From NCBI GenBank assembly GCA_963829705.1, contig CAWHJN010000003.1:449703-513702 (forward strand): DNA of 64,000 nucleotides, given 5' to 3'. The notes beneath the pieces are model-generated. The model was given only the letters and a program-made list of their open reading frames with translations. It ran no database searches and was not told where the DNA came from. Origin of the DNA: CAWHJN01 sp963829705. GTDB lineage: Bacteria; Bacteroidota; Rhodothermia; Rhodothermales; BA12. Each line of letters starts with the position of its first letter. The first letter of the stretch is position 1. Of the stretch, positions 24,296 to 32,422 are shown piece by piece. Both the position numbers and the translations under genes were made by a program.

Positions 24296-24931
24296 TCAGA
24301 TCCACGCCTCGCGCACGACCTCCATCAATTCGGCCAGCATCATCGCCGTCGCGCCCCACACCTCGTAGCCCTCGACGTCGTAAAACGGCACCTCCGACGC
24401 CTCACCGCGCACCTGCCAGCGTCCCGTGCCGCGCCGTCCCGGGTCGAGCAGGTGCGACAGCGGCACATGGAGCACACAGGCGACCTCGGCTTCCATCGGC
24501 TGCAACACCGGCGGCGCGGCGCAGACGCCCACGAACGGGTACACGCAGAAGCGCGACGGCGGGATATAGAGAGGAGTCAGCGCGCCCAGCAGCCGCACAT
24601 TTGACGGGTCGAGGGCGATTTCCTCCCGCGCCTCGCGCAGCGCCGTCTGCTCGAACGTCTCGCCCGGCTCGCGCCGTCCGCCGGGAAAGGCCACCTGCCC
24701 GGCGTGGTCGCGCATCGACGGCGGGCGGGCAGTGAGCACCAGCGTGGGTTCGCCCGCGTGCGGGTAGAACAGCGCCAGCACGGCAGCCTCGCGACACGTT
24801 TTGCGCTCGACCGACAGCAGCGCCCGGTCGAGGCGGTGCGAGGGGGCCATCGCCAGGTGCGCGGCGTGACCCGGCAGCGGCTGCCCGAGGCGTGCCGCGA
24901 CGGCATCGGCGAAGGCCGCGAACGCCGCCAC
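24296..24931 (-). CDS. NUDIX hydrolase, CoA-pyrophosphatase type
   Basis: Hydrolyses nucleoside diphosphate linkages, most likely CoA derivatives. The 211-residue protein carries a complete Nudix box: GGRREPGETFEQTALREA followed by REEIAL. Upstream is AVLALFYPHAGEPTLVLTAR, with RDHAGQVAFPGG, the CoA-pyrophosphatase (NudL) signature. The GTG start (24931-24929) lies 3 nt after the bamD stop, so it is co-transcribed with bamD. No ATG is available in frame near the start. Confidence 0.88.
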   Translation of the reverse strand: MAAFAAFADAVAARLGQPLPGHAAHLAMAPSHRLDRALLSVERKTCREAAVLALFYPHAGEPTLVLTARPPSMRDHAGQVAFPGGRREPGETFEQTALREAREEIALDPSNVRLLGALTPLYIPPSRFCVYPFVGVCAAPPVLQPMEAEVACVLHVPLSHLLDPGRRGTGRWQVRGEASEVPFYDVEGYEVWGATAMMLAELMEVVREAWI

Positions 24932-24934
24932 GTG

Positions 24935-25735
24935 TCAGCGCTCGGCGGTGAGGCCGTTCAACCGCGATTGCACCTGCGCGTAGAGATCCTCCGCAACGCC
25001 GCGCAGCGAGCTGTTCGGGTAGATCTGCACAAAGCGCTCGTAGTTGTCCAGCGCCTTCTGGTAGCGCTCCTGCTGGCGCGCCCGCACGCTCTCGTCGGCG
25101 TAAATGAGGTAGGCGCGCATGGCCCCGACGAGCGCATCGTCGGCCCACTCGGTGTCGGGGTAATCGGCGAAGGCGCGCTCGAAGGTCAGCGCGGCGGCCT
25201 CGTAGAGCTCGCGGCGCTCGTAGAGCTCGCCCGCCTCGAACGCCTTGCGGGCGATCTTGCCGCGCAGGTCACGGATGTGCGTTTCGGCCTCCTCGGCCCG
25301 CGCATCCTGCGGAAAACGGTTGATGAACAGCTGGAAGTACTGGATGGCCTGCTCCGTCGCCGTCTGGTCGAGCTCGTAGTCAGGCGCCTGTGCCTCGTAG
25401 GCCACTGCGCGCTCGAACTCAGCATCGGCGGCGCGCGGGTCGGCGCGGTAGAGTTCGGCGAAGCGGGTAAACTCGGAGGCGGCCAGGATGTACTGCTTCG
25501 AGGCCGCGTAGGCCCGCCCGAGCATGAACTGCGCGTCGTCGGCGTACTCGTTGGTGCGCCCGTAGTCGAAGACGCCCTGGAAATACTCGGCGGCGCGGTC
25601 GTAGCGCCCACGGTCGTAGGCCGACTGCCCTTTCTCGAACGCTTCCTGCGGCGAACTGTAGCGGAGACGCGACCCGCTGCACGCAGCGACCGACAGAGTG
25701 AGGGAGAGAAGTAAAACGGTGAGGATGCGGTTCAT
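24935..25735 (-). CDS. bamD: Outer-membrane assembly lipoprotein BamD
   Basis: Component of the BAM complex that inserts beta-barrel proteins. The 266-residue protein has a lipoprotein signal (LSLTLSVAACSG, Cys at about 19) and five TPR-like helical pairs (AFEKGQSAYDRGRYDRAAEY, FMLGRAYAASKQY, YFQLFINRFPQD). ATG 25735 (MNRILTVLLL) is preferred over an in-frame start 4 codons upstream. It is followed after 3 nt by the NUDIX gene. An array of six heptanucleotide repeats lies at 25864-25905, upstream. Confidence 0.9.
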   Translation of the reverse strand: MNRILTVLLLSLTLSVAACSGSRLRYSSPQEAFEKGQSAYDRGRYDRAAEYFQGVFDYGRTNEYADDAQFMLGRAYAASKQYILAASEFTRFAELYRADPRAADAEFERAVAYEAQAPDYELDQTATEQAIQYFQLFINRFPQDARAEEAETHIRDLRGKIARKAFEAGELYERRELYEAAALTFERAFADYPDTEWADDALVGAMRAYLIYADESVRARQQERYQKALDNYERFVQIYPNSSLRGVAEDLYAQVQSRLNGLTAER

Positions 25736-26048
25736 GAAAGCCTGCACAGGAGAGAAAAGTCGCGGTATCCCTCGTCAACGGGACAGCGAGGCCGGTTCGT
25801 ACGCCACCGTCCGCGCGAAAGGCGCGTGCTACCGGAGGCCGCAGGGGCTGTTCCTCTGCGCGTGAAGGAGAAGAGGGGAAGGTGGGGTTTCGGATTTCGG
25901 AAGGCCTGTTCGAGTGGGCGGAAGCCAGAAGCACGCCCCCGCTCTCCCCGGCCCTCAAGCTGAGTCCCGCAGAGCAGGGCAGGCAGGGTGACGTTCTGGA
26001 ACGGAGGGACGAAGGAATCTTGCATTCCTACGACCCACGACCAAAACG
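25736..26048. other. Non-coding stretch upstream of bamD with heptad repeats
   Basis: No convincing gene. It holds six in-phase degenerate heptamers at 25864-25905 (GAAGGAG, AAGAGGG, GAAGGTG, GGGTTTC, GGATTTC, GGAAGGC), again pyrimidine-rich in the direction of bamD transcription. The bamD promoter should lie here, but no good -7 box was found. Confidence 0.6.
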
Positions 26049-26079
26049 AAAAAAGGCCCGATGCCTGAGCACCGGACCT
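26049..26079 (-). terminator. Rho-independent terminator for the TPR-like gene
   Basis: An 11-bp stem (26054-26064 with 26069-26079, with two G-U pairs when read on the minus strand) has a 4-nt loop. On the minus strand it is followed by a T tract (26049-26054). It is 27 nt past the stop at 26106. Confidence 0.8.
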
Positions 26080-26105
26080 CTTTCTGGGTGAGGGAGACAG
26101 TCACC

Positions 26106-26579
26106 TCACATAGCGACCGCAGCCGAGATGCCGAGGTAGATCGTCAGCACCGACATGCCGGCGGCGACGACGTTGTAGAAGCGCTGCGACGGGCCTTTCG
26201 CTTTCGGCGTCAGTTCGCCGTTGGCGTAGCGCTGCTGGGCGTCCTGCACGAGCGCCGTGAAGGCGGCGGAGTCGGACGTGCGGGCTTCGTAGCCGGGGTT
26301 GATGAACACCATCTGGTCGACGGCCTTGCGGGCCTTCTTGTCCTGGCCGAGCGCCGAGTAGGCGAGGCCCTGCAACCGGAACGCCTCGACGCGCTGCGTC
26401 AGCGAGGCGTTCTTGTCTTTGGCCGTCCGGTTGGCCGAGCGGAGGGCTTCGTCGTAGCGGCCCGTTTCGTAGGCAGCGGTGGCCTCCGAGACGGCGGCGT
26501 TGTCGAACGACTGGGCCTGCGTGCTGCCAACGGCCACGAGGGCAAAAAACAGCGCGGCGAAAAGGGAACGAGCGTTCAT
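26106..26579 (-). CDS. Exported TPR-like small protein
   Basis: A 157-residue protein with a signal peptide (LFAALFFALVAVGSTQAQS). It has two or three TPR-like helix pairs (AAYETGRYDEALRSANRTAK, AFRLQGLAYSALGQDKKARK, AVDQMVFINPGYE) and a C-terminal hydrophobic segment (VVAAGMSVLTIYLGISAAVAM) that may anchor it in a membrane. The pattern recalls short Bacteroidota TPR proteins ending in one helix. Function is unknown. An array of six heptad repeats directly precedes its ATG, and a terminator follows, so it is monocistronic. Confidence 0.8.
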   Translation of the reverse strand: MNARSLFAALFFALVAVGSTQAQSFDNAAVSEATAAYETGRYDEALRSANRTAKDKNASLTQRVEAFRLQGLAYSALGQDKKARKAVDQMVFINPGYEARTSDSAAFTALVQDAQQRYANGELTPKAKGPSQRFYNVVAAGMSVLTIYLGISAAVAM

Positions 26580-26914
26580 GGTGGAAGGGTGGATTGGATG
26601 GAACGGAAGGTTGGATGGGGTGGGCGAGCGCGGTGCCAGCAAAGGCGGCTCGCCGATGATGGAAGGGATATCGGCGGGAGATCGCGGACCTGAAGCCCCT
26701 CTGAAGTTTTTCCGCAGAATGCCCGCCTGCCCGCGGGGCACCGGAGCGCCGCTGCCCCGTTGCGTATCTTGTGTCGCTATCCGGGGAGCCAGTCCGTGCC
26801 CTTACGAAGGCCGGTCCACGGCGGCTTCTCGGCGGATAGCAGCAGGCGACGCGCGCGGCCTCCCCGCGCCGCCCCGCTCCCGACGGTTTCACTCTCCTGA
26901 TCTGTATTCCACGT
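26580..26914. other. Intergenic control region with heptad array
   Basis: Non-coding DNA between divergent genes. Six in-phase heptamers occupy 26583-26624 (GGAAGGG, TGGATTG, GATGGAA, CGGAAGG, TTGGATG, GGGTGGG), just before the TPR-like gene. A TATCTTG word at 26765-26771 is a weak -7 candidate for the E1 gene, 144 nt before its ATG. No ORF is supported. Confidence 0.55.
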
Positions 26915-29090
26915 ATGGCTCGTTCTCGCACGTCCTCCCGCTCCTCCACACAGAAAGCGCTTCCAGCCGACACGGCCATCGAGGCCATCGCCGAGCACGA
27001 ACGCACCGGCGCGCACGGCGAGGACGCGGCCAAAGACGCGGCACTCGAAAACGGCATCGAAGGCGACTTCGACGTGCAGCCGCTCACGCCCGACGACTTC
27101 GACGCGGACACGCTGCTGCGCGTCTACCGCACGATGCTGCTCTCGCGGCGGCTCGACGAAAAGATGCTGACGCTCCTCAAACAGGGCAAAGGCTTCTTCC
27201 ACATCGGCTGCTCGGGCCACGAGGCGGCGCAGGCGGCGCTGGGGCTCCACGCCAAGCCCGGCACCGACTGGTTCACCATGTACTACCGCGACCTCTGCAT
27301 GACGCTCATGCTGGGCATGACCTCGCGCGACACCATGCTCGCCCACATGGCCAAAGCCGACGACCCGTCGAGCGGCGGGCGGCAGATGTCGGAGCACTAC
27401 GGCCATCACGGCCTCAACATCCTCACGACCTCGTCGAGCGTCGGCGCCCAGTTTCTGCCCGCCGTCGGCTGCGGACTTGGCATCCAGCGGCGCGGCGAAG
27501 AGGCCTTCGCGTACGCCTCCTGCGGCGACGGCGCCACCAGCCAGGGATCGTTCCACGAGGCCCTCAACTGGAGCACCCGCGTCAAGGCGCCCGTGCTGTT
27601 TTTCGTGCAGGACAACAAGTACGCCATCTCCGTGCCCGTCGCCGACCAGACGGCGGGCGGCTCGGCCTACAACTTCGGAGCGGGCTACAGCGGCCTGAAA
27701 CGCGCCAAGTTCGACGGGACGGACTTCTTCAAGAGTGCCGCCGTCGCCCGTGCCGCTGTTTCGCACCTGCGCGCAGGCAAAGGCCCCGTGCTGCTCGTGG
27801 CGGACGTGGTGCGCCTGTTGCCACACTCCTCGAGCGACAACCACGCCAAGTACCGCTCGCCCGAGGAGTTGGAGCAGGACCGCACCATCGACCCCATCGC
27901 GCGCCTCGAAATCGCCCTCACCGAGGCCGGCATCCTCGACGAGAAAAAGATCGCCGAGCTGCGCAAGGACGTGCAGAAAGAGGTGGACGACGCCGCTAAG
28001 TGGGCCGCCCAACAGGCCGACCCCGCGCCCGAAACGGCCACAATGCACGTGTTCTACGAGGGCGACGACGAACGCGAATACGAGGCCTCGACGCCGAGTG
28101 GCGACCCGACGGTGATGGTGGACGCCATCAACCATGCGCTGCGTGAGGAGATGGAGCGCAACGAAAACGTGCTCGTCTACGGCGAGGACGTGGCGGGCGG
28201 CAAGGGCGGGGTCTTCACCGCTACGCGCGACCTCACCGAAGTCTTCGGTGCCGACCGCTGCTTCAACACGCCGCTCGCCGAGGCGTCCATCGTGGGCACC
28301 GCCGTGGGCCTCGCCGCGATGGGTTTCAAGCCCGTCGTCGAGATCCAGTTTGCCGACTACATCTGGCCCGCGATGCAGCAGCTTCGCAACCAGGTCGCGC
28401 CCTTCCGCTACCGCTCCAACAACGCCTGGAGCTGCCCCATGGTCATCCGCGTGCCGTGCGGCGGCTACATCCACGGCGGACTGTGCCACTCGCAGAACAT
28501 CGAGGCTACGTTCGCGCACATGCCCGGCCTGAAGGTCGTGATGCCTTCAAACGCCGCCGACGCGAAGGGTTTGCTCAAAGCCGCCATCCGGGGCCACGAC
28601 CCGGTGATTTACCTCGAACACAAGGCGATGTACCGCATGGCCGCCGCCCGGTCGCCCGAGCCGGACGCCGACTACCTCTTGCCGCTGGGCAAGGCAAACG
28701 TCGTCCGCGAAGGCACCGACCTGACGCTCGTGACCTACGGCATGATGGTCCACAAGTCGATGGCGGCGGCGAAGGCGCTTGAGAAAGAGGGCGCGTCCGT
28801 CGAGGTGATCGACCTGCGCTCGATGGTGCCGCTGGACATGGAGACGGTGCTCAAATCCGTCGAGAAGACGGGCCGGGCGCTCGTCGTCTACGAAGATCAC
28901 GAGTTCCTGGGCTTCGGCAGCGAAGATCGCCGCGCAGATCGCCGACAAAGCCTTCCACACGCTCGATGCGCCGGTGAAACGCCTCGCCGGGGCCTTCACC
29001 TACGTCCCCTTCGCCGACCCGCTCGAAAAAGCGGTCCTGCCGCAGGACGACGACGTGCTCGAAGCGGCGCGCAGCGTGCTCGCGTACTGA
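26915..29090 (+). CDS. Fused alpha/beta 2-oxoacid dehydrogenase E1 (one frameshift near 28919)
   Basis: The thiamine-diphosphate E1 enzyme that decarboxylates a 2-oxoacid and acylates lipoyl-E2. Branched-chain (2-oxoisovalerate) or pyruvate specificity is not resolved. Alpha part: FFHIGCSGHEAAQAALGL, WFTMYYRDLCMTLMLGM and the TPP motif ASCGDGATSQGSFHEALNW...DNKYAIS. Beta part from about residue 400: VYGEDVAGGKGGVF, FNTPLAEASIVGTAVGLAAM, PCGGYIHGGLCHSQ. Near 28919 one extra base (an A in the GFG codon region) shifts the frame. The correct continuation, KIAAQIADKAFHTLDAPVKR to ARSVLAY, ends at TGA 29088-29090. Corrected length is about 724 aa, the usual size of the fused form. If uncorrected, an aberrant tail runs to 29200. 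Confidence 0.9.
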
Positions 29091-29111
29091 CCGGCTCGCA
29101 ACCGGCACGAA

Positions 29112-29146
29112 AAAGCCTCCGAGGTTCGCACGTCCTCGGAGGCTTT
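29112..29146. terminator. Bidirectional terminator between E1 and phoA
   Basis: A perfect 13-bp stem, AAAGCCTCCGAGG (29112-29124) with CCTCGGAGGCTTT (29134-29146), has a 9-nt loop. It is flanked by T-rich sequence on the plus strand (TTTGCTTTG) and by A residues giving a T tract on the minus strand. It serves convergent genes ending at 29090 and 29172. Confidence 0.92.
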
Positions 29147-29171
29147 GCTTTGTGCTACGAAACCGCTCCCG

Positions 29172-30509
29172 TCACTCCGCCGCCCGCAACTCCCGCGTGA
29201 CGGTGTCGAGGTCGACGTTCAGGAGCCGGGCCAGCTTCTGGCCCAGCGCCTCGTTGGGAAAGTGGCCCCTGAGCGTGCCGCTGCCCGGCCCGAAGGCGTA
29301 GAGGTTCACGTCCACCGCCGTGTGGCCCGTCGTCGTCCACGCGATGCCCGCGCGTTTGGCGATGAGTTCGCTGAGTGCTTTGTTGACGGCGCGGACCTGT
29401 TTGGTGGCGATGGCCTTCTGCATGGACGCGATTTCTTCCTTCGAGAACTCTTTCAGGCCCATCTCGCGAAGGAGCAGCGTGTCGGCGTTCGCGCCCTCGG
29501 CGAGCGTGTCGGCGAGGATCATCTGCGACGACTTCATCGGCACGAGCACCTCGGTTTTCCACGCATAGACGCCGTCGCGCCCCAGCGAGAGGCCGCCCGT
29601 CTCGTGGTCGGACGTGGAGACGACGAGCGTGTGGCCGTCTTTCCGGGCGAACTCGATGGCGGCGGCAAAGGCTTTCTCGAAGGCGAGGATGTCGTGCAGA
29701 TGCCCGGCGGCGTCGTTCTCGTGCCCGGCGTGGTCGATGCGGCTGGCCTCGACCATCAGGAAGAAGCCGTCCCTGTCGCCCTTGAGCAGACTGATGGCTT
29801 TCTCTGTCATCTCGGCCAGACTCGGCTCCTCGGCAGGGTCGCGGTCGACCTCGTAGGCGAGCTGCTCGAGTTGGAGCAGGGCAATGGCCGGCGTGGTGTT
29901 CAGCGCCCGGAAGCCCGCCAGGTCGCGCACGACGGTGTAGCCATCAGCGGCCATCTCGGCCAGCAGGTCGCGCCCGTCGGGGCGGATGCCGCCCTGGTCG
30001 GTAGGCACGTAATGCCGCGCCCCGCCCCCCACGAGCAGGTCGATGTGCTGGTTCATCTGCTGGAGGGCGATGTCGTTTTCCGATCCGCGCTGCGGCACGT
30101 GCGCCGAGAATGCCGCGGGCGTCGCGTGCGTGATGCGCGTCGTGACGACGAGGCCGGTGGCCATGCCTTTTTTCTCCGCCCCTTCGAGGAGCGTGCCGAG
30201 CGGGCGCTTGAGCGTGTCTACGGCGATGGAGCCGTTGTACGACCTGTGCCCCGTCGCGAAGGCTGTCGCGCCCGCCGCCGAGTCCGTCACGCGGCTGTCG
30301 GTGGCGTGGGTGCCGAGCGAGCCCGTCAGGTAGGGATCGAAAGCGAGCGAATCGCGCCCCTCGGTAAGCCGCACGTAATCGCGCGCAAACGTGACGGAGG
30401 CCGGCCCGAAGCCGTCGGTGACGAAGAAGATGACGTTGTGCGGGCGCTCTTGCGCGTGCAGCGACGCGACGGCGAAGAGCAGAACGAACAGCACGGAAAG
30501 ACGACGCAT
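29172..30509 (-). CDS. phoA: Alkaline phosphatase (PhoA type)
   Basis: Periplasmic phosphomonoesterase with two Zn and one Mg. The 445-residue precursor has a signal peptide (VLFVLLFAVASLHAQ). Visible motifs are VIFFVTDGFGPAS (metal Asp), the nucleophile Ser at about residue 77 in VTDSAAGATAFATG, the EASRIDHAGHEND metal site, STSDHETGG, and the distal metal His in TGHTAVDVNLYAFGPG. ATG 30509 fits the signal peptide. Four exact-phase heptads (TTCGGAT and TGCGGAA, alternating twice, 30517-30544) lie immediately upstream. No Pho box was recognised. Confidence 0.93.
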   Translation of the reverse strand: MRRLSVLFVLLFAVASLHAQERPHNVIFFVTDGFGPASVTFARDYVRLTEGRDSLAFDPYLTGSLGTHATDSRVTDSAAGATAFATGHRSYNGSIAVDTLKRPLGTLLEGAEKKGMATGLVVTTRITHATPAAFSAHVPQRGSENDIALQQMNQHIDLLVGGGARHYVPTDQGGIRPDGRDLLAEMAADGYTVVRDLAGFRALNTTPAIALLQLEQLAYEVDRDPAEEPSLAEMTEKAISLLKGDRDGFFLMVEASRIDHAGHENDAAGHLHDILAFEKAFAAAIEFARKDGHTLVVSTSDHETGGLSLGRDGVYAWKTEVLVPMKSSQMILADTLAEGANADTLLLREMGLKEFSKEEIASMQKAIATKQVRAVNKALSELIAKRAGIAWTTTGHTAVDVNLYAFGPGSGTLRGHFPNEALGQKLARLLNVDLDTVTRELRAAE

Positions 30510-30516
30510 GGGGATT

Positions 30517-30544
30517 TTCGGATTGCGGAATTCGGATTGCGGAA
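30517..30544. repeat. Heptanucleotide array before phoA
   Basis: Two tandem copies of the 14-mer TTCGGATTGCGGAA, that is, four heptamers, begin 7 nt upstream of the phoA ATG. In the mRNA the sequence is pyrimidine-rich (TTCCGCA ATCCGAA). Confidence 0.85.
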
Positions 30545-30626
30545 CTACGAAGCTAACGCCGCAGCCACTCCGAACGTGCGCGAGCCCGAGATGTTGACGG
30601 CAACGCGGCACGGCCCTACACCGTCC

Positions 30627-32285
30627 TCACCACTGGGTGCTCTGGTAGGGCAGGCCCCAGCGCACGAGTGCGTACGGGGCGAACGAACGATCCAGGCCGG
30701 TCTCGGCGTCGTCGCGCGAGCGGGCGCGGAGGGCGGCGGCGGCGTAGAGGCCGGGCAGGAGTTCGTAGCCAACCGTCGCCTCGACGAGCCACTCCGTCTG
30801 GCGCACGCCCTGCAAAAACGTGACGCCGTCGCTGGCCACGCGCGAGTCGTACGACAGGCGCGGGTCGCTGCCGTAGTTGGCCGCCGGGGTGTTGCGCCCG
30901 CGCCGCGTGTAGCCCACGTTGACCTGTGCGCTCAGGCGCGGCGTGGGCTGGTAATCCGCGAAAAAGCTCCAGTCGAGCGCGTTCGGGCCTGCCGGGTGGC
31001 CGAGGCCATCGTCATAGTGCAGCAGCGCCGAGGCGGGCGTGCGGTGCGCGTAGAGATAGGGCCGTAGCCGCGTGTGCTCGGCGCGCAGCGACAGGCCGGG
31101 CACGACCACATCGGCTACCTGCGCGCCCACCGTCCACCCCCACTTGTTGACCCAGCTGTCCTTGCCGATCTTCGCCGCCACGAACTCATCGAACACGAAA
31201 TCGCCGTAGAGGCGCGCGCCCTTCACGACGTTCCAGCCCGCGCTGAAGCCAAGGAAGGCATTGTCGGGCGAGTTGCGGTCCTGCTCGGCGGATCGGTAAA
31301 AGAGGATCGGGTTGAGGTAGGCCACGTCGAAGCCGTCGCGGCGGGGGGCGCTGCTGGTGTCGGTGAAGACGATGCCCTCGTAGGCGCTCACGTCCACGCC
31401 CGCCGGTAAGCGCAGCGTGAGGTGGTGGAACGCCCCGAAGCGGCGCGGATACGGCTCGCTGCCGCGCGGCTGCGGCTGCACGTTGGTGAACTGCGTGAAC
31501 AGGTTCACGTACTCGACGCGCCAGACGGACGTGCGGATCTGGAGGTGGTCGTACGGGGCGGCGTAGTCGCTCACGAGCAGGCCCGTGCGCCCCGGCCCCC
31601 AGCGGTTGCGGTCGCGTCCCGCGCGGATCTCGAAAAAGCGTGAGTGGAAGCCGATGAGGCCCGTGGCGCGGTAGTAATCGAGCCCCACGCCCTCGTAATC
31701 CTGCACGTTGCCTAGCCGAGGGGCCGTCAGCTTGCGCGCGTCGAACGGGTTCTGCACGTCCCGGCGCTGGTTCTCTTCGATGCGTGCCTCGAAAAACACC
31801 GGCCCGACGTTGCCCGAGCCGCGCACGCCGCGCGTGTTCTGCCAGACGGGCACGCGGGTTTCGCGATCGCCACGCGCCGTCTGCCGCGCCTGTCCGTAGG
31901 CGAGGTAGAGCAGCGGGTTGACCTGGATGGCGTAGCCGTCGCCCTCGACGGCGAAGAGGTCCTGCCCGTTGGGATACAGCACGCCCAGCCGCCGCCGCGC
32001 CCAGTCGGCCCCCGGCCCCGGCGCATCGCCGCGGAAGCGCGCCAGCAGCACGCGATCCGCCCGGCTGAGATTTTCCGGGTCGAGCGCGAGCGTGTCGAGG
32101 TAGGCGCGGGCCTGGTAGGCCGAGAGCGGGCGGTGCGTGAGGATGGCATCGGGCAGGTGTCCGGCCACGTGCTGGCGCACCAGAAAGCGGTCGAGGTCGC
32201 CGTCGAGCTGGAGTACGCCGTGCGGTTGCGCCCGGAGGGGCAGGGCGATGGCAGACAGGGCCAGAAGGAGCAGAGAGGCGCGCAT
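30627..32285 (-). CDS. Wzi-like capsule-assembly outer-membrane protein
   Basis: A 552-residue predicted beta-barrel with a signal peptide (LLLLALSAIALPLRAQ). The family pattern of Bacteroidota Wzi-like proteins is visible: a helical N-terminal part with HRPLSAYQARAYLDTLA, then FEIRAGRDRNRWGPGRTGLL, FAFH-type strands (FGAFHHLTLRLPAGVDVSAY), NPILFYRSAEQ, and a C-terminal barrel end at RWGLPYQSTQW. Wzi proteins are lectins that help attach surface polysaccharide. No capsule genes are next to it. A -7-like box (TATCTTCG) lies 22 nt upstream with a TTTT element 19 nt further. Confidence 0.8.
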   Translation of the reverse strand: MRASLLLLALSAIALPLRAQPHGVLQLDGDLDRFLVRQHVAGHLPDAILTHRPLSAYQARAYLDTLALDPENLSRADRVLLARFRGDAPGPGADWARRRLGVLYPNGQDLFAVEGDGYAIQVNPLLYLAYGQARQTARGDRETRVPVWQNTRGVRGSGNVGPVFFEARIEENQRRDVQNPFDARKLTAPRLGNVQDYEGVGLDYYRATGLIGFHSRFFEIRAGRDRNRWGPGRTGLLVSDYAAPYDHLQIRTSVWRVEYVNLFTQFTNVQPQPRGSEPYPRRFGAFHHLTLRLPAGVDVSAYEGIVFTDTSSAPRRDGFDVAYLNPILFYRSAEQDRNSPDNAFLGFSAGWNVVKGARLYGDFVFDEFVAAKIGKDSWVNKWGWTVGAQVADVVVPGLSLRAEHTRLRPYLYAHRTPASALLHYDDGLGHPAGPNALDWSFFADYQPTPRLSAQVNVGYTRRGRNTPAANYGSDPRLSYDSRVASDGVTFLQGVRQTEWLVEATVGYELLPGLYAAAALRARSRDDAETGLDRSFAPYALVRWGLPYQSTQW

Positions 32286-32306
32286 GGGCAGGGGTAGAGA
32301 CGCCGC

Positions 32307-32314
32307 CGAAGATA
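32307..32314 (-). promoter_or_regulatory. Promoter-like -7 box for the Wzi-like gene
   Basis: TATCTTCG on the minus strand matches seven of eight positions of TAnnTTTG (C for T at position 7). A TTTT tract, a plausible -33 element, lies 19 nt upstream, within the loop of a small hairpin (32327-32344). Confidence 0.45.
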
Positions 32315-32422
32315 GGCCGCTGTGCTCCATCTGAAAAAAGATGGCGGCGGCGTGTCCCTTTCTCCATGCCGCCTGCACGTCTCCTTACAGTCGCTTCCGT
32401 CTCACCTCTCCTCCCCGACGCC

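Noticed and set aside
28895..28930. Programmed ribosomal frameshift in the E1 gene
   Set aside because: There is no slippery heptamer or downstream pseudoknot next to the shift, and a fused E1 gene has no known need for frameshifting; a sequencing or mutational insertion is simpler.
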